Of a stretch of 64,000 bases of DNA, positions 32,405-43,189 are shown one piece after another. The notes beneath the pieces are model-generated. The model did not search any database. It saw nothing but the letters and a program-made list of their open reading frames with translations, and was not told where the DNA came from. The translations under genes and the position numbers were made by a program. This DNA comes from Haliclona indistincta (Eukaryota > Porifera > Demospongiae > Haplosclerida > Chalinidae). Each line of letters starts with the position of its first letter. Position 1 is the stretch's first letter. The stretch lies in NCBI GenBank assembly GCA_964017065.1, contig OZ024788.1, forward strand, positions 12,790,845 to 12,854,844, in the 5' to 3' direction.

Positions 32405-33696
32405 TTAGGGAGGCACGGTAGTGACTCCCTATGTAAGGATGAACGAGAAAACAAGATGGCGGCTACCGTGCCTCCCTATGTAGGGTTGAACGGAAAAACA
32501 AGATGGCGGCTACATACGATGTATTAGCGTTCAAACGCTGATATATCGCCTCGTGATGAATTTTATACGTCCAAAGACACTTAGATCTGCTTACTGGCGT
32601 TGCCCCATCTTACAGTAGCAAGGAGATTGCTCGAAATTGTTACTAAAGTGACGAACCTGGAAACGGTGAAAATCGAGTTTCGTCAGTCATCTTCGTTTTC
32701 TTCTTCTTTCTTCTTCCACTCGCCTAGCGCCTTTACGCGAGCGGTGCCGAGACCAAAACACTCACGAACAGCTGTGAAATTCTCCTGGCAGGTGCCTTTT
32801 GATCATTGTTTTTAGCGAAACGGCGATATAAATTCAGCGATTTCTCGATCGTGATCCATTGTTAGCTAAGTGTTAGACGCCATTATTGTGATTGCGCAAT
32901 ACGCACGTGACACAGGAGTGGTTAGCGCACGTGACCAAACACTAGCTTGAGTATCGCCGCGCCATATGGATGACGGAGAACACATATTTTGTCAGGAGTC
33001 TTCGAAGAACGGTAAGCTCGAGTAGGATCACCATTCTGCGCTTACCAGATAATTACAACCGCCGTACAGGTCTACAAACAAGTGTGGGCGGGGCTCGTAT
33101 GCACTGCATGCGCTGCGATATGCATGCATGCGTAGGCGAGCTGATATGTAAAGCATAACAATTATTTTTAGATACAAGTTTAAAATTGTCAATAATAAAG
33201 AAAAGCCATCGACAACAGGAATAATAAACCAATGGTGGAAACAAAGACAGCTCAGTATGTGTATGATATTGAACTGCACTTCACTGAAAAAGAAAAAAGG
33301 ACACAAACAAGAAAATTAAAAAGATTTCTATCGAAATCAAAAGGATGTAGGGTTGTTAAATCTACCACTGGTCCACAATGTAAACTAACAAGGAACAACC
33401 ATGCAATGGTAACACGATCGACTTGCTAACAGACCATAGATCCCTACATCAGTGGCTGTACATAAGTCATAAGAACAATAGTTTGTCACAAGCTGAATGC
33501 ACATCAGGTGTCAGTCAACACTATAGCTGAACTTGCAACCACAGCAGCCACTGATGTAGGGATCTATGGTCTGTTAGCAAGTCAATCGTGTTACCATTGC
33601 ATGGTTGTTCCTTGTTAGTTTACATTGTGGACCAGTGGTAGATTTAACAACCCTACATCCTTTTGATTTCGATAGAAATCTTTTTAATTTTCTTTG
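32405..33696 (-). mobile_element. CAAG/CTAA element, complete, inserted at a palindrome centre
   Basis: Starts TTAGGGAGGCACGG after A and ends AATTTTCTTTG before T. The flanks GAATGCTAATA and TATTAGCATTC are mirror images, so the empty site was a palindrome centre split exactly between A and T. Next to the hairpin, the terminal ~50 bp is duplicated in tandem (two GATGGCGGCTAC). Subterminal GTAGGGTTG and CAACCCTAC are complementary. Confidence 0.8.
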
Positions 33697-34756
33697 TATT
33701 AGCATTCAAACGATGATATTTCGCCTGGTGTTGAATTTTATACGTCTTTAGACACTTAGATCTGGCGTTGGCCCATCTTACAGTAGCAAGGAGATTACTC
33801 GAAATTGTTACTAAAGTGACGAACCTGGAAACCGGTTAAAATCGAGTTTCGTCATCTTCGTTTTCTTCTTTCTTCTTTCTTTCTTCCACTCGCCTAGCGC
33901 CTTTACGCGAGCAGTGCCGAGACCAAAACATCCACGAACAGTCGTGAAATTCTCCTGGCATGTGCCTTTTGAGCTTTGTTTTTAGCGTAACGGCGATCTA
34001 AGTTCCGCGATTTCTCGATCGTGATCCATTGTCAGCTTAGTGTTAGACGCCATTAATGTGATTGCGCAATACGCACGTGACCAAGCAATGGGTAGCGCAC
34101 GTGACCAAGCAGCTAAAGTATCGCTGCGCCGTGTGGATCACTATCACGGAGAACACACACCCGGCATTTGTCTGGAGTCTTCGAAGAACGGTAAGCTCGT
34201 ATAGGATCGCCATTCTGCACTTGCCAGATAATTATAACCGCCGTATAGGTCTACAAACAAGTGTGGACGGGTCTCGTATGCTCTGAAACAAAGGACATGC
34301 ATGATATTGAACTGCACTTCACTAAAAAGAAAAAAGGACATAAACAAGAAATTAAAATGATTTCTATCGAAATCAAAAGGATGTAGTGATGAAGAAATCT
34401 ACCACTGGTTCACAATGTTAACCAACAAGAAACAAGCATAGAATGGTAACATGATTGACTTGCTAACAGACCATAGATCCCTACATCAGTGGCTGTACAT
34501 AAGATCAATATTTTGTCACAAGCTGAATTCTATTCAAAGTGTCAGTCAACAGTGTAGTGTTTGAGAGAATTTTGTTCAGGATTCAAAGACTGTCTTATTA
34601 GCAGAACACACACATTTAAATAGAGCTAGGAACATTGAATTACAAACAGAGACACTAAGATTACAACTCTAGACACATAAGGCCGTGCAGAACACAGCGA
34701 CAAACAACTATGTACAACAATCAATGTTCAATCACGAACAAGCTTCAATTGTTTAA

Positions 34757-35334
34757 GCCAGGAAAACCCGAACTATTCTTTCTTGCTGCCCTTTGCACAA
34801 TATAATCTACAGTGTCCTGGCTATTACTTGCCCGTTTTACAAGGAAAATGGGTGTACCCGCACTCCAATAGCACTTGGCGTATTTGGAACAAAATTATTT
34901 CATACTCGGCTATCACGAGAGACCCACATAGGGGTGGGTGGGTTGTGGGGAGGGCGGGAGGGCGTCAGGTGGCATTTTTTGGCGCTCTGGCAAAAGGAGA
35001 TGTATCTTCTTCCATCGCTCTTGCTGGTAGGGGATTTTTGCCGAAATCGTATCCTCTCATTAAATATTCGCCCCTCTGTAACTTATAGACAGAGACCTTT
35101 TTGCAAAATCCCATACATACGTTTCTTCCTTGTGTACCAAAGTTTATGTCTGACATTTTGTGTGGGTGAGGCATGCTCAGGAAACAAACGCAACTTTTCG
35201 TCATTGGGTAGGGCTTTCTACGCCCACAAGCCGAATGGCGACTTTCTTGGGTGATCAGTGTGACTGACCAAGCCTTCAACTAACAGTAGAAACCAAAATA
35301 TTCGTAATCCTGTTGTTTGGGAATTCCACCCTTG
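34757..35334. other. About 578 bp insertion of unknown origin in the 3' LTR
   Basis: The 5' LTR reads continuously GTTTAAACACAATA. In the 3' LTR this is split after GTTTAA at 34756 and resumes AACACAATA at 35335. The inserted sequence has a G-rich stretch (GGGGTGGGTGGGTTGTGGGG, about 34930) and no recognised genes or inverted ends. Two overlapping small open frames lack any domain. Confidence 0.6.
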
Positions 35335-36179
35335 AACACAATAGTTCTCCTTCCTCCCTCACAAAGATTGCACTGGGAAACCAAAACACTTCGGAGGCTG
35401 TCGATTTTGACGCAAAGGATATCGACGAGGCGGTGTCTGAGGATTAAGTTGAACTGGCAGACGAGGTTGAGTAGTGGGTTCTGGTTCCTGAGGCAAGGAC
35501 TCTTCTTGTATCTCAACTTGCTGAGGAGTGGAGGAAGGTTCGATGATACTTGAGCTTGGAGCAGGAAGTACTGGTGCAGGTGAGGATTCCTAAGGAATTT
35601 GAACAGGAGTAACAACATCTGGAGTATCTGTAGTATGGGAACGGGGAGAAACATCATCTGGTCCGTGGCATTGATGATTTGATCAAAATGTCTCTTCCAA
35701 AGAACATCATCTCTCATCTGAACCAGATAGGTGAGAGGTCCCCTCTTCTCGGCAATAACTCCAGAAATCCAGCGAGGCCCTTCACGAAAATTATGAGCCA
35801 ACACTCGTTGACCTAGAAAGAAGTCTCGTACTCTGCTGTGTACATCATGATATGCCTTCTGGGCAGACCGTTTGTCAGAAATTGTACTGCCCAAATCTGG
35901 TCGGATCATGTCCAATCTAGTACGAATGGTACGCTTCAAGAAGAGTTCACATGAAGGAGTGCTGGTAGTAGCATGTGGAGATATACGATAGGACATTAGG
36001 AAGGTAGTCAGATCCATGTGTAGATCATCACCACCCTTGAGAGCTCTCTTGAGAGTTCGTATGAATCGTTCTGCAGCACCATTTGTGGAAGGATATGACA
36101 AACTCTTGATATGCTTCACCCGGTTACTTCCTAGGAACAGTCTAAATTCTTCAGAGGCAAACTGTGGGCCGTTATCTGA
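35335..36179 (-). pseudogene. mag-like integrase, C-terminal part
   Basis: The minus-strand frame resumes at SDNGPQFASEEF (second catalytic Asp), then FIRTLKRALKG after AAERF (third catalytic residue, Glu), then a C-terminal region with DFFLGQRVLAHNFREGP and GPLTYLVQMRDD. Its N-terminal half lies on the far side of an inserted CAAG/CTAA element. The tail runs into the 3' LTR. Confidence 0.8.
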
Positions 36180-37424
36180 CAAGAAAATTAAAAAGATTTC
36201 TATCGAAATCAATAGGATGTAGGGTTGTCAAAATCTACCACTGGTCCACAATGTAAACTAACAAGGAACAAGCATGGAATAGTAACACGATTGACTTGCT
36301 AACAGACCATAGATCCCTACATCAGTGGCTGCTGTGGTTGACTATAGCTAATATAGCTATAGTTGCTGTTGACTGACACCAGATGTGCATTCAGCATGTG
36401 ACAAAATATTGATCTTATGTACAGCCACTGATGTAGGGATCTATGGTCTGTTAGCAAGTCAATCGTGTTACTATTCCATGCTTGTTCCTTGTTAGTTTAC
36501 ATTGTGGACCAGTGGTAGATTTCACAACCCTACATCCTATTGATTTCGATAGAAATCTTTTAAATTTTCTTGTTTGTGTCCTTTTTTCTTTTTCAGTGAA
36601 ATGCAGTTCAATATCATGCAAGTACCGAGCCGTCTTTGTTTTCACCATTGGTTTAGTTTTCCTGTTGTTGATGGCTTTTCTTTATTATTAACTATTTAAA
36701 CTTGTAACTAAAAATAATTGTTATGCTGTACATATCAGGTCGCCTACGCATGCATGCATGCATGCAGTGCATACGAGCCCCGCCCACACTTGTTTGTAGA
36801 CCTGTACGGCGGTTATAATTATATGGCAAGTGCAGAATGGTGATCCTATACGAGCTTACCGTTCTTCGAAGACTCCAGACAGATTATGTGTTGTCCGTGA
36901 ACCATACGGCGCGACGATACTAAAGCTAGTGCTTGGTCACGTGCGCTAACCACTGCTTGCATGGTCACGTGCGTATTGCGCAATCACAATAATGGCGTCT
37001 AACACTTAGCTGACAATGGATCACGATCGAGAAATCGCGGAATTTATATCGCCGTTACGCTAAAAACAAAGTTCAAAAGGCACCTGCCAGGAGAATTTCA
37101 CGACTGTTCGTGGGTGTTTTAGTCTCGGCACTGCTCGCGTAAAGGCGCTAGGCGCGCTGAAGAAAGAAGAAAGAAAGAAGAAGACGAAGATGACGAAACT
37201 CGATTTTCACCGTTTCCAGGTTCGTCACTTTAGCAACAATTTCGAGCGATCTCCTTGCTATTGTAAGATGGGGCAACACCAAAGAGCAGATCTAAGTGTC
37301 GTTAGACGTATAAAATTCATCACCAGGCGAAATATCAGCGTTTGAACGCTAATACATTGTATGTAGCCGCCATCTTGTTTTCTCGTTCAACCCTCCATAG
37401 GGAGACACTACCGTGTCTCCCTAA
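36180..37424 (+). mobile_element. CAAG/CTAA element inside the retrotransposon integrase
   Basis: 1,245 bp, from CAAGAAAATT after A (36179) to GTCTCCCTAA before T (37425). The interrupted codons (GTTGTA then TCAGAT on the minus strand, Val-Val-Ser-Asp) join directly when it is removed, so there is no target duplication and no loss. This is the clearest empty site for the family. Subterminal GTAGGGTTG pairs with CAACCCTCC. Confidence 0.9.
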
Positions 37425-38770
37425 TACAACTTGACGCGGTAAACCATAGGTAGCAAAAAGAGATCTCAATACACGTATGGTTGCTGAAGCAGTAGTCGAC
37501 ACCATTGGAAATACTTCTGGCCATTTTGAGTGAGCATCCACCACAACAAAGAGTATTTTTCCTCTCACTGGACCTGCGAAATATACATGAATACGTTCCC
37601 AAGGTTTAGTAGGCCACAACCATGGATGTAGAGGTGCCAATGGCGGTGCACTTTGAGTAGATTGACATTTGTCACATTTCTTTACTAGGTGTTCGATGTC
37701 CTCGTTGATTTGAGGCCACCAGACATAACTTCGAGCCACTGATTTCATCCTGACAATACCAGGATGACTTTGGTGCAATTCTTGTAGAACTTGCTCAGTG
37801 AACTTGGGCGGAACAACCACTCGGAACCCCCAAAGTAGACAGTCCTGCTCAATTGTCAGTTCAAGTCTTCGATCACAGTATGGACGTAACCCAGGCTCTA
37901 TATGACTAGGCCAGCCTTGTTTCGTGTAGAGTAGGACTCTTGATAGAGTGGGATCTCGCCTGGTAGCTTCAGCAACTTGAATCGAGCTGATCGGCATGGC
38001 AGATATCTGGTTGATGTTAAATACCGAAGTGGAGCGGGTAGCACATCTGATGATTCTGAAGAATCAGAGAGAGAAAGAGGTAAACGAGATAAACAATCAG
38101 CATTAGCATGAGATTGAGTGCTCTTGAACTTAATCTGATACTGGTAACATGACAATAATAGAGCCCATCTCTGTAATCTAGCGGCTGCGATTGAGGGAAT
38201 TCCAGTTTTCGGCCCAAGGATAGTAGTGAGCGGCTTATGGTCTGTTAGTAACTCAAAAGTACGACCATACAGATACGAGTGAAATTTCTTAACTCCATAT
38301 ACCAGAGAGAGCGCTTCCTTCTCCAGCTGAGAGTAATTTTGCTCACTTGTAGAGAGAGTTCGAGAGGCATAGGCCACTGGACGTTCTGTACCATCAGGGA
38401 AAAGATGAGTGAGTACTACGCCCAACCCAAAGGTAGACGCATCGCCAGCCAGGCGGAGTGGTAGAGCGGTATCATAATGAGCAAGAACTGGAGCTTGAGC
38501 AAGACTCTCCTTGGCAGTTTCAAAGGATCTCTGACAATCTCGAGTCCACTTCCATTTTTGATTCTGTTTTAAAAGAGCATTGAGAGGGTGAAGTATGGAT
38601 GAAAGATTGGAGATAAACTTGCCAAAATAATTTCCCATTCCGAGAAAAGATCTCAGTTGCTGGACATTAGTCGGAACAGGTGCCAGTTGTACAGCCTCCA
38701 CTTTCTTAGAGCTTGTGCTCACTCCAGACCCAGAGAGTCTATGTCCCAAAAACTCAACTTCGTCTTCCAA
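37425..38770 (-). pseudogene. mag-like RT thumb, RNase H and integrase N-terminal part
   Basis: From the right: EVEFLGHRLSGSGVST (RT thumb), GMGNYFGKFISNLS, RNase H with GDASTFGLGVVL, LLTDHKPLTTIL and ANADCLSRLP, the integrase HHCC finger (HQSHPGIVRMKS to CDKCQ), then the core start. The position expected to hold the first catalytic Asp reads HVYFAGP, with Tyr in place of Asp. A frame change lies near 37950-37997. It stops at the inserted element at QVV. Confidence 0.85.
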
Positions 38771-38776
38771 AAACTT

Positions 38777-39074
38777 TCACTTCGAAGTTTTGAGCTTGAT
38801 TCCATGGTGGTTTAGACGTTTCAGCACTTCTTCCAAGTTAGCCAGATGCTTCTTGTCAGACGAGCCAGTGATAAGAATATCATCAATGCAGCAGATGACT
38901 CCTGGGAGACCTTGCAGAATAACATCCATAGTTCTCTGAAATATCGCTGGAGCACTGGCCACACCGAACGGCAACCGGTTGTATTGGTATAGTCCCTTGT
39001 GTGTATTGATGAACGTCTTTTCTGAACGTCTTCGCCGAGAGAATTGAGACCGCTGCACCAGTGTCGAGTTCCAT
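38777..39074 (-). pseudogene. Protease start fused by deletion to middle of RT
   Basis: ELDTGAAVSILSAKTF (aspartic protease, D-T-G) runs at about 39020-39074 and then passes without the rest of protease or the first RT blocks into NTHKGLYQYNRLPFGVASAP and CIDDILITGS (RT active-site box). The junction is near 39020-39040 and changes frame. About 1 kb is missing compared with the usual family layout. Confidence 0.75.
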
Positions 39075-39099
39075 ATTCAGTTCTTTCCCGTTGATTGAA

Positions 39100-39957
39100 A
39101 CTAGAACAGCATGGGGCGAGACTTCAGTTGACGACTACCAACGAGTTTAATCGGAAGATCTTCATCAGATCCAGACTCATCATCTTTCACATACTGTTCT
39201 CTCAAGCTCCCGGCAGGAGATGGTCGAGGCCCCTTCTTTCTGGAACGACACACTGAAGCGATATGCCCTTTTTTCCACATTCGTGACATTTAGCGTCTTT
39301 GAAGCGGTACACGGAGACAAATGATTGCCCTTTCCACAACGATAACAGTGACAATCTCGTAGGACTGTTGCTTGGCGGATCCTCCTTACGACGAATAAAA
39401 CCGATGGTTGGCGGGTTGTCAGTGGTAGTATCTTGGAACTTGTGTGCGTCCCGTCTGGCAGCTTCCTGTGCTTTAGCAATTTCTATGGCGCGCTGTAGAG
39501 TTAAGCCATCTTCTGCGAGCAGTTTTGACTGAAGTGCTTCACTGCGTAGACCGCATACGAATTGGTCCCTCAGAGCATCATTCAGGAAGTCGCCGAAGTT
39601 GCAATCACGGGATAGAGTACGTAGTCCTGCTGTAAACTCCATGACTGACTCGTTCTCAAGCTGGAACCTCCTGTGGAAACGAAAGCGTTCAGCTACAACC
39701 ATTTTCTTGGGTTGGAAGTGATTCGACAATAGCTCACTCAACTCCACGAAAGTCTTCGTGCTAGGAGCGACAGGAGCAGTCAAGTCAGCCAGCAAGGAAT
39801 ATGTTCTGCTTCCGATAACGGTGAGCAGCACAGCCACCTTCTTATCATCCTCCACCGCATTTGCTACAAAGAACTGAATTCGCTCAAGATAAGTTCCTAT
39901 CTTCTCCTCCTCAGGGACGAATGGAGCAATATGACCAATAGAACTCCCGGCAGCCAT
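39100..39957 (-). pseudogene. mag-like gag
   Basis: Starts MAAGSSIGHIAPF at 39957, 13 bp inside the primer-site-like motif. It has a capsid-type region (FVANAVEDDKKVAVLL, SLLADLTAPVAP, LSNHFQPKKMVVAERF) and then zinc-knuckle pieces (CYRCGKGNH, CHECGKKG) in two frames. A frame change near 39300-39340 breaks the single frame. The length and order fit mag/SURL-type gag. Confidence 0.75.
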
Positions 39958-40465
39958 CTTTCAGCAGGATCCCATCCTCGTCGCCAAAATGTTGTGTTTG
40001 AGAGAATTTTGGTCAGGATTCAAAGACTGTCTTATTAGCAGAACACACACATTTAAATAGAGCTAGGAACAATGAATTACAAACAGAGACACTAAGATTA
40101 CAACTCTAGACACATAAGGCCGTGCAGAACACAGCGACAAACAACTATGTACAATCAATGTTCAATCTTCAATTGTTTAAACACAATAAACAGTAAATAG
40201 CTTAACTAGCTATAGTCTGGTCACAGCAGCCACTGATGTAGGGATCTACGGTCTTAGCAAGTCAATCGTGTTACCATTCTATGCTTGTTCCGTGTTGGTT
40301 TACATTGTGAACCAGTGGTAGATTTCTTCATCACTATACATCCTTTTGATTTCGATAGAAATCTTTTTAATTTCTTGTACTGTATTGTAGCCACCATCTT
40401 GTTTTCTGGTTATCCCTTCATAGACAACCACTACTGCATTCCTAATAAACCACAAGGCGCTGTTT

Positions 40466-41054
40466 ACGGTGGCGGTGCGCCAATTTAATGAGATTCATGA
40501 CTTTACAAGTAGCTTTATTTTTCAGCAATGGTATTTGTGCAGGCATGCTCCAGTATGCATTTTGTAATGTCTATCGATAAACATCGATTATAGCAAGTTT
40601 CAGTCACGAAGTATTTAGCTAACGTGGAGCAGCGAGCTCGCCCAGTAAAGACCGGTCTGTGGCTGTTATCTCCAGTTCGGCTTGCTTGCTCCGGAAAGAA
40701 CTTCGTTTACAGCTTTAAAATTCCAGCGCGCACAGACGCATAGAGCGATTTTTCGATACTCCCTTGCTAACCCTACAAAACGGCAAGCTTAGACCAGAAA
40801 AAGTTCTTTAAAAAAATTTCTGGATCGAATGACGGAAATTCGTTCTATACGTCTGTGGGCAAGATGCTGCTGCATGCTGCTGCGTTTGAAGCGCGTCGAT
40901 CTATTGCTCGACAGTCGAGATAGCAGCCACAGACGCTTCATGTATTATTTCCCCCATACTGTTATGTAAATCGCTGTAGTTATAAAGTCTAGTTATTAAT
41001 AAAACGCACGTTGCGTGGGTGTTGAATATTAACTAAGTGCACCGCTACCTTAAA
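40466..41054. mobile_element. TTAA-type MITE relative, eroded
   Basis: Ends GGTGGCGGTGCGC and GTGCACCGCTACC resemble the GGTGGCGGT ends of the TTAA MITE at 5165. TTAA survives on the right (CCTTAA), while the left has TTTAC. The interior is non-coding. Confidence 0.5.
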
Positions 41055-41265
41055 GACTATTTGAACCTGGTGCTTAACCCTTTAATTTTCTTGCTGGAAT
41101 TTTAACATCGTAAATGTTGACCAATTCTCTCGCGAATATCTTGTGTGTCTTTTGTGCTACTGGTCTCAAATTTGCGTCCTTTTTTGCCAGTGAGTAGCTG
41201 CAATTGTTCATACTCAAGCTGATCACGATGCTCCTCCCATTTAGGAAGTGACTGACTGACTGACT

Positions 41266-41299
<34 letters not shown>

Positions 41300-41548
41300 T
41301 TGATTGACTGACAACGCGATTACTGTATGCCTCGTAGCTCCACCCACCGAGCCATGATAACCATCAATCCCGAGAGATCAGTGGTTATTGCTGAGTGTAG
41401 GCATATGGTGTAATTGATTTACACAGCCACAAGGCCAACTGAGATCTGTAGATTTGTATAGGATAAGTGAGGGATTACAGTTGTACAGATAGTAAGTTGT
41501 ATTGATCTACAGATCTCAAGAAACATGTATAGGATAAAATTAAGGGCA
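41055..41548. repeat. Intronic, with GACT and GGCT microsatellite
   Basis: 41128-41260 is a diverged copy of 31190-31330. 41248-41305 is a run of GACT then GGCT units. Then a palindromic stretch runs around 41340-41440. No gene. Confidence 0.45.
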
Positions 41549-41558
41549 AATTCCCAAT

Positions 41559-42033
41559 GAATCGCACTATGTGCAGTGAACCCCTGGGGGAGTGTCCCGT
41601 TTTCACGCCATCAAAGTTTACATAAAACTAATTCTCCTAACTGCGCAAAGTCGGGAGGGTCGTCCTAAGCCGGTATTTCCGCCCTTGGTAACGGCCTAAG
41701 GATCGTCGAGAGTGTCGTCCAAAACCGGGCCTTCAGGTCTTAAAGCCTTAAGGATCGTTGGGATGGTTGTCCTAAACAGACCTCACTAAGGATCGGGCTA
41801 AAAACTTAAATTTTTTCGGAAAAATAATCATTCGTACATTGAGAATCGAACCCAAAACGATTGCATTACAAGACAACATACTAAGCCGCTGAGCCACCGG
41901 AACCTACTGACTGGCTATGCTACAAACAAGCCTTTATAGTGATTCAGTACGAGTGGGCACATAGATTGTAAACGGGTTAAATAATATTGACACACCCCCA
42001 GGGGTTCATTGTCTATAGTGCGATTCATTCCCA
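41559..42033. mobile_element. TIR element carrying an inverted SINE copy
   Basis: CCCAATGAATCGCACTATG and CATAGTGCGATTCATTCCC-like ends (the right reads CTATAGTGCGATTCATTCCC), with mirrored AACCCCTGGGGG inside. About 475 bp. The SINE fills most of the interior. Confidence 0.6.
41640..41935 (-). mobile_element. tRNA-derived SINE, minus-strand copy
   Basis: On the minus strand an A box TGGCTCAGCGG (41896-41886) and a B box GGTTCGATTCT (41852-41842) are followed by AAAAATTTAAGTTTTTAGCC and repeats of GACGATCCTTA. The head aligns with the plus copy at 20390 (TTAGTAT, CTTGTAATGCA). Both sit inside DNA elements. Confidence 0.7.
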
Positions 42034-42045
42034 ACTGTAATACTA

Positions 42046-42223
42046 CAAGCAATAAAAACATTTTAACAAAATTGCAAGAAATTTTGGGTTGAAAAGTATG
42101 GAAAAAAAGATTGTGAAAAGTAAACCAGATTTGGATTGTAACAATAGCAGTGTAATGCTACCTCCCTATTAAATTAACCAACAGTCAATTTAGGGAGGTA
42201 GCATTACATTGCTACCTCCCTAA
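42046..42223 (+). mobile_element. Short CAAG/CTAA-type element of the third family
   Basis: Begins CAAGCAATAAAAACATTTTA after A and ends with a hairpin (TTAGGGAGGTAGC / GCTACCTCCCTAA) before C. The interior shares ACAATAGCAGTGTAATGC with 25699-25991. The missing T and an adjoining direct repeat (CACAAGTTTTATACT twice) make the right end less certain. Confidence 0.45.
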
Positions 42224-42295
42224 CACAAGTTTTATACTATGACACAAGTTTTATACTCATTACAATACAGTTGCTTTATTATAATATTATTTCAG

Positions 42296-42392
42296 CACGA
42301 TGATCTTCGAACTTCGGCTACTTGTTCTGTCAAAAAATTTATCTCAGCCTGGGACAAGAACACTGATGGAACAGTATTCCAATTTTTGTCTG
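42296..42392 (+). CDS. Unrecognised host gene, exon 6
   Basis: 97 bp after an ATTATTTCAG acceptor, ending at a GTAAGT donor. Phase 0 start continues exon 5. 32 codons read HDDLRTSATCSVKKF to TVFQFLS, leaving one base. WDKNTDGTV resembles part of an EF-hand loop but lacks the rest. The following exon was not found in this window. The only candidate, at 45933, has the wrong phase. Confidence 0.65.
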
Positions 42393-42427
42393 GTAAGTCT
42401 ATGTGAACAAAGTTAACAAAAACAAAA

Positions 42428-43130
42428 ACGGTTATGCGATACTTAACCCCACGAACAAGGGAACACAGAAGAAGGAAAGTTGACAGTTCGGAGTGTTGTG
42501 TTCACCTCTATTGTCAAAAAAGCCTGTTAAAGCAAGGACTGAACTTAGTTCACTGCAAAAGACATGGTCAGGCGTGCTGACAGAGAATGAGATGAGGTGC
42601 ACAAAGCAACGAAGCGTCTTCGTGCTCAAGATGGGCTCACTGCAGCTCGACTAGGTTTATAACTAGATAGCTTAGTTTTCTAGTGACTGACTTAGAGCTT
42701 TTGTCAATATATCAGCTTTGGTTGCAAAGTTATGGCAACAAAAAAGATTAAATAACTGCATGATGACGAGAATGAAGCTTCTCACATGTATAGCTTAGTA
42801 TCCAAAGCTGATATCGACAATAGCTCTATGTCAGTCACTAGATAACTAAGCTGTCTAGCTGTAAACCAAGTATAGCCTAATTGCAATGAGCCCATCTTGA
42901 CATTTTTGATTCTTAGATTGCAAAGACGCTTCATTGCTTCATGCGCCTCATCACGTTTTCTGTCAGCGTGCCTAGGAACATTATTTTTTGCAGAGAACTA
43001 AGTAAAGACTTTGCATTGACAGGAAAAGTAAAGCTTATTTCATCTAAAGCATTACACATGATGCTACGAGCTGACAACTTTTCCTGCTTCTGAGCTTGCT
43101 TGTGCATGGGCATAAGTATCCCACAACCTT
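42428..43130. mobile_element. Foldback element, about 700 bp
   Basis: Mirrored blocks include GATGAGGTGCACAAAGCAA with the complement in GCTTCATGCGCCTCATC, GAACTTAGTTCACTGCAAAA with TTTGCAGAGAACTAAGT, and CTAGATAGCTTAG with CTAAGCTGTCTAG. The centre is near 42740. The ends (GTTATGCGATACTTAA at left) are only approximate. Confidence 0.55.
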
Positions 43131-43189
43131 AAGGATGACACATACAAATACTAAGACTGCAAATACTTGAACATGTAAATTCCTTTAGG

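Larger units (their letters stand above)
34553..40188 (-). mobile_element. Ty3/gypsy retrotransposon, mag-like, defective and nested
   Basis: A minus-strand element with the order gag, protease, RT, RNase H, integrase. LTRs of about 200 bp are at 39990-40188 (5') and 34553-34756 plus 35335-35343 (3', split). AACAG is duplicated exactly at 34548-34552 and 40189-40193. A primer-site-like TGGCGACGAGGATGGGA follows the 5' LTR (39970-39986), and a polypurine tract (GAGGGAGGAAGGAGAAC) precedes the 3' LTR. It is disabled by a large deletion, frameshifts, an integrase substitution and two insertions. Confidence 0.85.
33697..40377 (-). mobile_element. CAAG/CTAA element interrupted by a gypsy retrotransposon
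   Basis: The module occupies 33697-34290, linker and palindrome arm 34291-34552, then the retrotransposon, then the other palindrome arm 40189-40377 ending TTTCTTG before T. The terminal hairpin is missing because the copy starts within the module. The loop sequence left and right of the retrotransposon (GTCAGTCAACAG and TAAATAGCTTAACTAGC) matches the intact loop at 4800-4870. Confidence 0.8.

Noticed and set aside
34783..35254. Frames of 101-153 codons in the LTR insert
   Set aside because: Three overlapping frames on two strands, low-complexity G-rich part, no domain.
36180..37424. Calling the family canonical Helitrons outright
   Set aside because: The A/T target and CTAA with hairpin fit, but the 5' end is not TC, the hairpin lies directly against the terminus, and no Rep/helicase is present in the window.
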